From Chaunax sp. Z400 (taxonomy: Eukaryota; Chordata; Actinopteri; Lophiiformes; Chaunacidae): DNA of 64,000 nt. The translations under genes were made by a program, and so were the position numbers. The notes beneath the pieces were generated by a model that had not been told where the DNA came from, searched no databases, and saw only the letters and a list, made by a program, of their open reading frames with translations. Location of the stretch: NCBI GenBank assembly GCA_037577475.1, contig CM075194.1:2767501-2831500 (forward strand). Direction: 5' to 3'. Shown one piece after another: positions 1 to 10,728 of the stretch; within the stretch, counting starts at the first letter, position 1; each line of letters begins with the position of its first letter.

Positions 1-3000
1 AGGATCTCTGCAGCCGCCGTGGTCGTTGAGGACCTGAGCATTTACTGTCTGACAAGTCACGTTGAAGAAGAGAACTCTGCCATTGGCTAGAGAGTGAGGC
101 AAGGGCTGAGTGGCATAAACATGAGAGAAAACAGAGAGAAAGGAGTGAAAGTGAGGCGCTGCAACATGATGCAGGGTCCAATCAGATTTAAACAGAGATT
201 TATTCAATCAAAAAAACGAATCCAAAGGTTCTTAAATTGTAAATCTAAAGCTCACAGTTCAACACACACACCTTCCAGAGCAGTGACACGAGTCTCCGAC
301 CTCGCTGGTTTATGTGTCTCAGTCTCCTCCAGAGAGCTGGTGCTGCAGACGGAGCTGGTAGACAGAAAGAAGAACTGGAAGGAGATTCAGCAGAGATGGA
401 ATACAACCACACAGGACTGGATTTAGCCACAAGTGGACCAGGAAAACATTCACATATGCCTCTTAATGTAGTGGTCATGAAAGAGGAAGTATGTGATTGA
501 AACTTTGTGAAGGTTCATTAACCCTAAACCAAAAAGAAGCCTGTCATAGTGATGTTCTTCCTCTTCCTAAAAACAGTAGAATTCAGACACCAAATATTAT
601 ATTTGAAGGATTTGGGCCCAAACGAAGAACAATTAAATGATTCAAACTTCTTCCTCTTCTTCCTTCCTTCTTCATTTCCTCTTCCTGAGGCTCAAGAGCT
701 AGGGCGATCAATGACTGGAGGGTCGGTGGTTTGATCCCGGCCCCTGCAGTCGAACAAGATACCAAACCCTAAATGGTTCCCATTGGCTGTTCCATTGGTG
801 TGAATGGTTATTGCTCCAGATGAGCTGGTGGTGCTTTGCATGGTAGCCTCTGCAACCACTGTATGAATGTTTGTATGAATGTCTTGTGTTGTAAAGCACT
901 CAGAGAGGTCAGACAGAATACAGAGAGGCTATAGACCGATCAGCCATAACTTTATAACCACCTGGTTAATATTGTGCAGGTCCCAGCTCTGACCCGTTGC
1001 TGCATGGACTGCACCAGACCTCTGATGGTGTGCTGTGGTATCTGGCACCAAGACATTAGCAGCAGATCCTTTAAGTCCTGTAAGTTACGAGGTGGGGCCT
1101 CCTTGGATCGGACTTGTTTATCCAGTATGTCCCACAGATGCTGGATTGGTTTGAGACCTGGGGACTTCGGAGGCCAAGTCAACACCTTGAACTTGTTGTG
1201 TTCGTCAAACCATTCCATTCCATTGCTCCGTGGTCCAGTCCCATTGTGGGCGTTTTTGGCGATGGATGGGGGTCGGCATGGACACTCTGACCGGTCTGCA
1301 GCTACACAGCCCCATGTGCATCACGCTGTGATGGATTGTGTGTTCTGACACCTTTCTATCAGAACCAGCATTAATCTTTTCAGAAATTTGTGCTACAGTA
1401 GCTCTTCTGTGGGATCGGACAAGACGGCTTATCCTTCGCTCCCCCACATGCACCAATGAGCCTTGGTCACCCATGACCCTGTTCAGTGGTTGTCCTTCCT
1501 TAGACCACCTTTGGTAGGTACTAACCACTGCAGACATACATCTCTTACTCTGCTAAAGTTATGCCATTACATAAAGCTGGAGATAAACAGAACTTCACTA
1601 ATTACAGGCCCATTTCTTTACTTTGCCAGTTCTCTAAAATAGATCAACATCAATGACATTAATGGAGTTAATCAAATAAATAACAGTAGGAGGAGCAGGA
1701 GTATTTATTGATTTTTAAAAAGCATGTGATACCATCAATCATGACATTTTACTCATTAAAATGGAAAGGTATTGTATAAGAGGGGCGGTGCTAAACAGGT
1801 AACAGTTTGTGCAAATGGGTGACGACAAATCCAAATGTTTGGATATTACTTGTGGAGTCCCTCAGGGATCCGTATTAGGCCCACAACTGTTTATTTTGTA
1901 CATAAATGACATATGTAGGGTATCAAGCATATTGAAATGTATTTTATTTGCAGATGATGCTACAATTTTTGGTTTCGGGGATAATTTGAAGCAACTTTTG
2001 GAGGTGGTCACTACTGAAAAAACTCAATTCAAACAGCTCAGATAAATACTACCACCATACACTGGATAAAAAAACACTCTGACATCAAACACATCTATCT
2101 AGATTAATACAAGGCACAAAGGTAAACAACTACAATAAAGTAAATAATAATAAATGATAAAGAATAACAGGATCCCAGTGCTCAGGAGTTATTTCACATA
2201 AAAAGCTATTGCACTAAACAAAATGAGGTATAGTATGTCATAAATAGTAGAATACTGTAAAATGTAGGAACAGTAGTGAAAATAAAATTATTGCACACTT
2301 ATTAGAATAATAAAAATTGTAGGATAACACAAACACATGAACACACCGTTTTTAAAATTGCATGTTTTCAAGTTCATGGATCTAGAACAATAGAAAACAA
2401 ATTATGTTTAAGGCAAGACATCTTTCACTTCCAGGTAAAAATGTTCTGTGACAGGGGGGGGGGCTATAATTTAAGAATGAATTGAATTTGAATTTGTGGA
2501 ATGTCTGGAGATGAAGTTAAAAGAAATCAGAAATATAAATCAGTTCAAAACGATGTACAAAAACAGTATTTTTAAGAGGGATATGGATGATGGACGGTTG
2601 TGTTTCACTTATTCTTGACACTGGGTTGTAAATACATTTTGAATAATTTTTTTATAAATCTCATATGATTTAATGGAGGAGTATTGGAAATAAATAAACT
2701 AAACTTTACTAAGTACTTTTTCTTCTTCTATCATTACTTGTGTTACTGTTTCATTATCAGGTAGGACGACTTCTAACAGACATAACACACAAGTTCGTCA
2801 GCTCTGTATCTCCTCACCATCCTCATCTGTGCTCCCCTGGCAGGCGTTGCTCCACCGGCTCCAGGGACTCTGTGAGCTTCGGTAGCTTTGGCGAAGCCTG
2901 ATGGTGTACGAGGTGTCCGGTCTGAAGACACAAACCAGGAAGCTGTAGTCCGTCACTGTCACCTCTTTGACATGAACACCAAACTGTATAGGAAAGAAAA

Positions 3001-4052
3001 GGAACAGAGTGAGGCGATGACTTAAAAAAACCTGCACATTTTTTCTTTATTTCCTGTCAGACCTGTCCTTGTGCTGCAAACTCAATTTGTGATTTCAAGT
3101 TCCCAGCTTTGATTTCAGGGTCGGACACAGGAAAGACGGCCAGCTGGCGGCTCCAGGTTACATTCAGACACTGAGGTCTCCCTTCAACCGGCTTTATGCT
3201 GTTCAAAGTCACTGGAGGCAACATGACTGAGAACGATGGGGGGGGGAGAGAAACATGACAGAAGTAAGTACAGGGAGAAATAAGGGTGTAAATAGGAGAA
3301 ATGGACTTGCCGCACCTTCAGTCCTTCCAGACTGACACGGCCGTCGTGATGACGCGTCCCGGCTGGGACCGTGGGCTGTGATGGAGATGCAGAAGGTAAA
3401 CCTTGCTGAGGAGTTGGTGATCGCTGTGCAGCTGGTGTCAGATGTGGTGCAGCTGAACATATTCAGAGGGCTGTTGGTCGTCACAGCTCTGTGCATCAAA
3501 ACGTAGAGAAACAACTCAGTGACTTTCATCAGAGTCCAGACGCCAGAGTCCAGACGCCTGCACTGCCAAACTGGATTAGTGAGGTAAGTTCAGGTTACAT
3601 CACTGGTTCACTTCTAACATACGTGTACGTGTTCATATCTGCTGCTCAGAGGCAGGTTATGCTGGAGATAAGAGGTGAAAATGTGTAAAAGCTCCACCTG
3701 CCGACCAATCAGCTCTCTGATGAATATCATCATCATACAGAGACGATCATCATAGGAGGACTTGATTCTGTCTTCTGTATTCAATTTTCTTTCATGTCTG
3801 CTGTAAAGCAAAGTCAACGGCATTTCATTCTGCTTTAATGAACTGATATCTTCAAACAACAGAGACTAACTGAAGCTCTACTTTTGTTTGACTTCAAAGA
3901 TTTGAAAGAGCCGCTATGAATCATGTTTTTCTATTTATTTTCTATTTATTTTCACCGAAACCTCCACATTTGATGAGAAAAGGATGACATCGTCTGCGTA
4001 AAGTGATATTTTATGCTCAGAATCACCCACCGAGTGATTTTTAAGGAGTCTG

Positions 4053-4092
<40 letters not shown>

Positions 4093-7000
4093 GTGTGTGT
4101 GTGTGTGAGATATTTATATCTCAGTATATCAATCAAAGTCTCACATGAATGTCAGATCCAAAGCTGATAGCAAAGCCAAAACATGTTCTTTCAAATTACA
4201 GTCATTAAAAAAAACTAACACAGGCACAAACATGCCTACAAACAATGCTTTACTATTGCTTAACTGGGCTGATCCAGTGTGGATGTTTCTTTATTCTGTA
4301 ATAAACTCTATGCAGATAGAAAAATAAATGTTTGTTAGTGAGCAGCATGTTGGAATGAAGAGGTTTCGACTGCAGATTCTCTGCATCTTGAGATACAATA
4401 ACGTTTTAAGGGATACAGTAAAACATTTTCACCAGTGTGAAAATGTTGCAGGTTTTTCACAGAGGCTGAATACATGTTAAACAAACGCTGCCTATTGAGA
4501 TGAATTTTACTGTAATCAAAAGAATAAATGAAAACTGTGTGTCATCATCTCCATGGTAACCAATGATGGGTGGCAGAAATTTTAAACTGAAGAATGTCTA
4601 CAGGGATGGAACAAAATACAACTGTGATACATTTTCACACGGCAAATGTTGTGCTGTTTGAATATCTATTGTTATTATCATTCTTTTTTTCTAAAATGTG
4701 TATATAATACAGATACATCATGTCAGACTGACAGATAAGGCCACCTTCATCAATAAGAGTTGTCTGTGTGACTGCAGAAACAATTAAAAACACAACAATG
4801 AGCTGCAAACACCGACACAACCTGTCCTCGCATCAAACTCTAAAGGACATTTTAATTTTCAAACATAATTAAACTTTTCTGTTTCAACATTTGAAATCTT
4901 GTCTTTGTGCTATTTTCATAGTACACACAGGTAATCACTGTTGTTACTGTAATACTGTTGTTATTTACATTTTGCACAGCGTCCCAACTTCTGTGGAAAC
5001 AGGTTTGTAAAATAAAAATACACACTTGCATCAGATTTTTAAAGATTTACATCAGAACAAATGGGCTTTGGGCTGAGTGTCAGAAATACCGGAGTGATAT
5101 TTTTATTATTGTCTTAATAAGCGATTTATTGGCAATAAAGAAACTACGGAACAAAGCTAGCCTTAATGTTCAAAGTGGAATAAAGAAGTGAAGGAGCAAC
5201 AAATGCTTCAACACAGGATGACTCACTGGATGGATGATGATGTCGATCATACTCTATGGCCTTCACATTCACTGGAATTCATTTGAAGGTGTTCAATGAA
5301 GAAGAATGATGTCATACATAAATGTAAGCTCGCATTGCATCACCTGACTGGATCTGAGCACCTGAGGACAAACATGTCGAGACTTATCAATCATGCAGTA
5401 CTAAAGCAAAGCCAGCTTTAATGGGAGCAGAATTTACTAAATGAACATTATGGTGTGTTAAAGATGACTGATTTTATCACCTGTGGTAATAAATGAAATG
5501 AGAAGTAGTGACATTTTCTCATAAGCTTACATGCTACTTTTTTTTTTTGCAACCAGTAGAGTCGCTGTTGGCTGTTAGAAAGAATGCAGGTTTGACATTG
5601 GCCTCACTTTTCAGACCTGAGGCCTCATTTAGAAAAGTTGCTGCGCACAAAAAAGTTGCATCAATGGAGTGAAATGTATGTATTGTTTGCATGCAGATAT
5701 GGGTGGAATTATAAGAGGATTGTTTATGTTGTTACATTTCTAATTGAATGGCAGCGTTGTGGTTTCGGTCCGGAGGTACGACTTTTCCTTTGTGTGGACA
5801 AAAAATGTTTTTTTCCAAAGGCTAAAAACAAGCAAATATGGACAGAGGCAGAATATTTGGTTCGATAAAAACATGATCTGAATTTTGGGAATGATTACAT
5901 CCATCTTTTCTCTTTCTTCAACACATTTTGACTTTTGGAAATGTTTGGTTCATAGGAATCAGAAACAAAACAGTCGCCACTGAAATCTAATCCTATATCA
6001 GGCCTTTTATTTTCACCACTAACATCTTATAAGGTCTAAGGCTAAACAGCTAAAACATTAATTGTGCCAATCTTGATACTGAAATCACTTTTGTGCCGAT
6101 CTAGTGGCTATAAATAGAACTCCTGTTCACTCGTACTCAGCGTCTCCATCTTTGCCTCACAGAGAATCTCTCAGTATATTCATGAGCTATTTAGCATCGA
6201 CCATTTATGGATGATTGTGGGACGACACTTTATGTCAATGTTTGTAAATGACGTTTACAATAAAGGTTATTAAAAGAAAAAAAAAAAGAAAAAAAGAAAA
6301 GAAAAAGAAGATTGTGGGACGACACTGGGAGACCCTGCCCACACAATACAGTGCTGCTGGGTGCTGATGAAGAGGAGACGGTGTACAGGCCGCTCCCTTC
6401 CTGATAATCCTGCCTTCAGGTCTGAATAGTTTTAATCCTTTGTCGAGGAGCCCTACAGCTGTTATCTCCATTTATAAAACATTAGAATTATTATTAATCA
6501 AAATTAACAAGACAAATAAAAATATGCCTTTTTTTCAGTATTGTGGAAGAAAACACCTTTTCACTGCTTGCATGTGTTTGAACATGACTTCTATGATATT
6601 AAAGGACTGTTTTGTCTCACACTGAAGGCATCCTCTCCACCTCCAGGGTGTAGAGCGTCACTGGGGCGTCTCCAGCCTCCCAGTGGCAGGTGACGTTAGC
6701 TCGCTCCAGGAACACACAGCCCGTCAGCCGGGGAGGTCGGGGGACTGTCCTTCTGGGCGTTTTGGGAAGAGCTGCAGGCAAGAATAGAAGTAAAGAGAGG
6801 ATGAAGTTCATGGAAGAGAAGCGCAGCGCCACCATATGGACGTTTGGAGTCTTTGGTTTGTATCAGAATTATTTTCAGACAAACAGAAAAACAGGTAAAG
6901 ATGGATTTACAGCTCACTTTGTATGTTTCATAACTCATCTCTTCACTTTAGCATTTGACCAGCTGTTAGCTTCTGATTCAGGCTTGAAGCTCATCAATTT

Positions 7001-7893
7001 TATTTTCTGCTGCACTACTTTTAAAATGTTGTGTTTTTCCTGATTTTTATTGTAACTATTCTGAACATGATTTTAATTATTTTGTGTTTTATTTTATCCC
7101 AATCTTAGCTCATAGTTATTCCTATTATTATCAACCCTGTTTTGTGTGTCTCTGCTTTATTTATTTTTTACTATTATTAAGTTTACATTCATTTCTATCC
7201 CTGTTTTTATGTTTTAAGCACCTGTTCTATCTAATTTCTTTGTTGTAAAACAAGGAGCTATATACAAATATAGTTTATTATTATTATTATTATTATTTAT
7301 TATTATTAAGCACTTAAGCCTTTCTTGATGAGCTCATTAAAGCAGACCATAGTAGAGTTATATCTTTTTTAATCAAACCATCTAAGATGAATAGAATCTA
7401 TCTTGCCAAATGTCTATGAATGGCTCGGAATGCTGTTTAGCCTGAGGTTTGAAGAGAGGCTCAGATTCTGCCTGAGGAGATAATAAAGTGATCACTCTGA
7501 TCAGGTTTTACTGAAACCTTTAGAGCCTCCTTCTTAATACATATGTTGGTATATCTGAAGCTTTTTCCACGATCATTTCTGTACCATATTTTTGTCATTT
7601 ACTTTCTGACTTGTAATATTTTTTTATGACTGTGTCACAATAGACCAGCAGAAAGGTGCCATGGCTACCAGTGTCCCTAAATCCCCCAGAGATGTGAATG
7701 TGAGTGTGAACGGTTGTTTAACTTTCTCCTGCATGGTGACATGATCTAATCCCCCCCCCCGTCCAAATACTGATCTGTATCCTCCAGCCTCCATGTCAGT
7801 ACGTCACCACACTGTGTCCAAGAGGATGTTACCCAGAACCAGTCCGGTCCCCAACAGCAGACTGGTCCACACCACAGCCAGGATCCGATCCAT
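1..7893 (-). CDS. gp130/IL-12R-beta2-family class I cytokine receptor, N-terminal part (partial, runs off left edge)
   Basis: Seven exons on the minus strand join with matching phases: 7893-7833, 6771-6621, 3488-3316, 3226-3063, 2983-2818, 354-272 and 105-1, giving 301 residues so far. A hydrophobic signal peptide (about residues 1-20, MDRILAVVWTSLLLGTGLVL) is followed directly by a cytokine-receptor homology region. Its first domain has C39, an N-glycosylation site at N46, and C49-x-W51. The second domain ends in a textbook WSRWS box (224-228). A third fibronectin-III domain starts at about 239; its APALWRR...SLLWK and LANGRVLFFNVT segments align by eye with gp130 and IL-12R-beta2. It therefore continues past the two domains of EBI3 and is presumably a transmembrane receptor for a helical cytokine. 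There is no N-terminal Ig domain, as in IL27RA. The family is certain to me, the exact orthologue is not: IL12RB2-like or IL27RA-like are the candidates. Confidence 0.85.
691..925 (+). repeat. tRNA-like SINE copy
   Basis: A region resembling a tRNA promoter (GGTCGGTGGTTTGATCCCGG at about 719-738, B-box like) is followed by the typical fish SINE body about a starting balance of 'accaaaccctaaatggttcc' and 'gtaaagcactcagagaggtc'. The wording matches a tRNA-derived SINE family widespread in teleosts, as I remember it. It lies in a receptor intron. Confidence 0.6.
936..1545 (-). mobile_element. Tc1/mariner transposon remnant, internally deleted
   Basis: Two open stretches on the minus strand read as the two ends of a Tc1-type transposase. 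Bases 1537-1205 give the helix-turn-helix half (RRISRLVRSHRRATVAQISE, EHTIHHSVMHMGLCS...WTTEQWN). Bases 1218-952 give the C-terminal end (WPPKSPGLKPIQHLWDILDK). The central part, with the first two catalytic acids of the DDE triad, is missing at about 1,215. The left end keeps the inverted-repeat-like start CGATCAGCCATAACTTTATA (938-957); the other end is lost where LINE sequence begins. It is a dead copy inside a receptor intron. Confidence 0.85.
1553..2705 (+). mobile_element. non-LTR retrotransposon (LINE) remnant with reverse-transcriptase core
   Basis: Plus-strand translation shows reverse-transcriptase blocks in order. NFTNYRPISLL is at about 1,593, FIDF*KACDTINHDILL at about 1,706, GVPQGSVLGP at about 1,855, and the catalytic FADDAT box at about 1,950. 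There are stops and frameshifts between them. The tail at about 2,550-2,705 (TATGATTTAATGGAGGA, then ATAAATAAACT) recurs at 8,990-9,290, marking a shared 3' end. L2/Rex-like by motif order; the clade is not certain. Non-functional. Confidence 0.8.
4055..4107. repeat. (TG)n microsatellite
   Basis: About 53 bp of TG dinucleotides with one GC interruption near 4,087, in a receptor intron. Confidence 0.95.
6230..6309 (+). mobile_element. 80-bp 5'-truncated retroelement insertion with 17-bp target-site duplication
   Basis: The 17-mer GATTGTGGGACGACACT occurs perfectly at 6213-6229 and 6310-6326. Between the copies lies a short segment containing TGTTTGTAAATGACGTTTAC and AATAAAG, followed by an A-rich tail. 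A perfect duplication around an A-tailed insert is the mark of target-primed reverse transcription. The same 3' end occurs in the insertion at 14,179-14,267. Confidence 0.85.
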
Positions 7894-8859
7894 TGAACCC
7901 CAGCCGGTCTCTGCTGGCTCTGCAGCCCTGCTCAGTCTCTTTCCTGCATCATACCACCGACGCCTCGGCTGCAGGATCCTGCACACTGAACAGTTCAACA
8001 CAAAAAGGAGGCTATGCTTTTTTTCATGGGTACATCCAGCATTTGCTTGCACATAGCTGCTTCGTGTGTCTAACATGTTGACTACAATATTTTCTTTTCT
8101 CCAAGCCCTGAGGTCTGTGGAAACTTTTCAGTCGATATGAAACAGCAGCTTTTCCTTTTACACTACGTTTGACTTCATAGGGTGGGGTGTGGTGGTCCTG
8201 CATAAATAAAGAAAAGACCCAGGTGGAAGAGATCAGACTCATCATGTCAGTTTAACAAACATGAGGAATCAATCCCAGATTTTCTGTGTAGTGTGAAACT
8301 TAAGAACTGGTGTATTGTTAGATACACATGTTAAATCTTCATTAAAATCTCTGCTTTGAATCCAATCTTTGAAAAGCTTACTATATTCAGATTGTGGTGA
8401 CCCTGAGTGAAAAGTGAGTCATTTTTAGGGCTGTTGGTTGTGGTGAATTCGATAGATATAAGTTTAGTGCTTAAAAAGTGCATATAAATATCTAATGACT
8501 GGCTATAATACACTATGACATCAGTATGAGCAGTTACTGTTTTAGTAAATATAATAGAGGCTGCTGTAAAAACAGATAATGATAAAATACTGTACATTAA
8601 TAAGGATTTTAAAATGTCCTCACAGCTGATTTATATTCTGGATTTTTTTATCTAATGTTTATATAACGTGGATAAACGTTATCTGGATCTCCAGATCCAG
8701 ATTACTTGGATCCAGATCAGACTCTGATGTAGATCTTAAGTCATTTCTGTCCAAACATTGAAGACATTATTCATGAAAATCCTTTGATAACTTTATGAGT
8801 AATTCTGCTAACAGACCAACAAACAAACGACAAAAACATCACTTCCTCCTTGGAGGTAA

Positions 8860-9295
8860 TCAGGGTTGCAAATATTGATGATGCCTTTATCAATCAATGC
8901 AATACTTTCTCTTCCATTATGGTGAAATTTCCTTAATAAACCTTTTGATTCCGAGTTGATCTAAACAACTTCTATCATTAGTTTTAAAATAAGTTGTACA
9001 AAAATGGCATCTTTAAAAGGTACATGGATGATGAAGGGTTGTGTTAATGGGTTGGTTTTACTTGTTTTTTTGACACTGGGTGAATATTTTGGGTTGTAAA
9101 TACATTGTGGATCATTGTTTTTATACAAATCTTATATGATTTAATGGAGGAAAAGTGAGAAAAGGGGTAGAAATATATAAGTATATACTTCTTTCTACTC
9201 CTTTTCGAACATTGTCATTGTTGTTTTTTTGTTTTTTTTTTAAATATATTTTTATTTTCCATGTTCGAAATAAATAAATTTCATTCATTCAAACA
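8860..9295 (+). mobile_element. LINE 3' end (5'-truncated copy)
   Basis: The segment shares with 2,550-2,705 the blocks TGACACTGGGT, TTGTAAATACAT and ATATGATTTAATGGAGGA. It runs on to CTACTCCTTTTCGAACATTG and CATGTTCGAAATAAATAAA, typical of fish LINE 3' tails. No open frame remains. Confidence 0.65.
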
Positions 9296-9854
9296 CAAGA
9301 TTTAATTTGCAGGCCAAGATATAAAACACACAGAGCCACAAATATTCACAGTTTCTATCAGCTTTTTAGAAAATGTAGTTTGAACAAGTCAATTAATAAT
9401 TTCAGCACTAGATCAAATAAAACTCTTAAAAAAACAAAACGAACACATAAAAAAATAAGTGGTAAAACTAAACAAATAAAGTCTAAGACAGGATTTAAAA
9501 GTCATTAAATCTCTAAATAAATGATGGAATAAATAAACACCTTTCACATCATACTTAGTGTTTATGGCCATAAATAATAATACTACCATTAGGAGTTGAA
9601 GTCATCAATAACACAGATTTCAAACTGTAACTCACCTTTGTCTATTTATTGAGGAGTTAATCATTTATTTCATGTTAACTAGTGAACATCAGTCTCCTGC
9701 AGCTGATTCAACAAGTCCGGAAGGGTTTCAGATGAACTCGCAGGTTGCAGTTTAGAGGCTGAATGAAACACGTGGTTGAAGGTTCGAGTCCTAATTCCCG
9801 TCTGTTTACCGGTGTGAGCTCGGTCAACATGGGGGTTCCAACTCCAGCGCTTAC

Positions 9855-9965
9855 CCAGAAGGAGGGACCTTTTCCCGGTGTGTTACAAACCTGATCTCCG
9901 CAGCTGTTCGTGTGGTCCGCGGCATTTTTTCACTGGATGACAAAGACATGACCCGCCCTGCTCTG
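9855..9965 (-). other. candidate non-coding first exon / promoter of the cytokine receptor
   Basis: About 2 kb upstream of the receptor start codon a CpG-richer patch (about 9,780-10,090) carries, on the minus strand, a good splice donor (CTGG|GTAAGC, boundary at 9855). A matching acceptor (CTGTTCAG) lies near 7,993, just upstream of the ATG. An inverted CCAAT box lies near 9,973. The upstream exon limit is a guess. Confidence 0.35.
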
Positions 9966-10427
9966 GTGCTGATTGGTTCACTCAGATATATTCTACCTAA
10001 TTTAACCCCTCCCACTACCTTCTACATACTGCCTGTACAGGAAGCGGCTGTAATTCCCCTAGAGGGCGCTGACGAGGCCGTCCTGAATGAATGGAGCTAA
10101 ACGGCTAAGATAATTATTTTCAGCTACTTCTAGACAAAGAAGCTCAAATTTGATCTCAGTTTGTGCAAATATAGTATTGATTATATATCAGAAGATAAAT
10201 GAAAACATTTAATGTCTTTTAGTTTTTCTTACTAAACTAAAAGTGTACTAAAGGATGTCAGCTGCAGTGAAAACATCTCTTTGTTTTACTTCAACTATGA
10301 GGTTCCTGCAATGACCAAAGTCATCTTGTTCTTTAACGTAGTTAAACGTAGTAAAGCGTTACGGAAACACAGCGTTCAGCAGATTTTCACTGATGACGAC
10401 CAAAACAGACGCTTCTCTCACCAACAT

Positions 10428-10433
10428 TTTATT
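10428..10433 (-). terminator. likely polyadenylation signal of theg
   Basis: AATAAA on the minus strand about 300 nt beyond the theg stop codon; it implies a short 3' UTR. Confidence 0.5.
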
Positions 10434-10728
10434 TGAAACTGACATCCTGTTTGTCATGAAAAGTCCTGACAGGTTGTTTTTAATACACTGAGGAACTGAA
10501 GAGCTGGAAAAGTGGAGCAGAAGAAGCAGAAAATTAATATTATTATTATATCATATTAATTTAAACAAAGTCAGTGTGGTTCTGCTGGACGGTTCTGAGT
10601 GTTGTGTGCATTGATGCAAAAGAAGCAAACAACAGGCCTGTTTCATGTTTCTTTGTCGGACACAACTTTTGCACAGTGAGGAAGAGGAGGATAATCAACA
10701 CTCCTCCGGGGACCAGACCTCTTCCCTC

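Noticed and set aside
1..7893. Calling the cytokine receptor EBI3
   Set aside because: EBI3 ends after two fibronectin domains; this gene continues in phase into a third.
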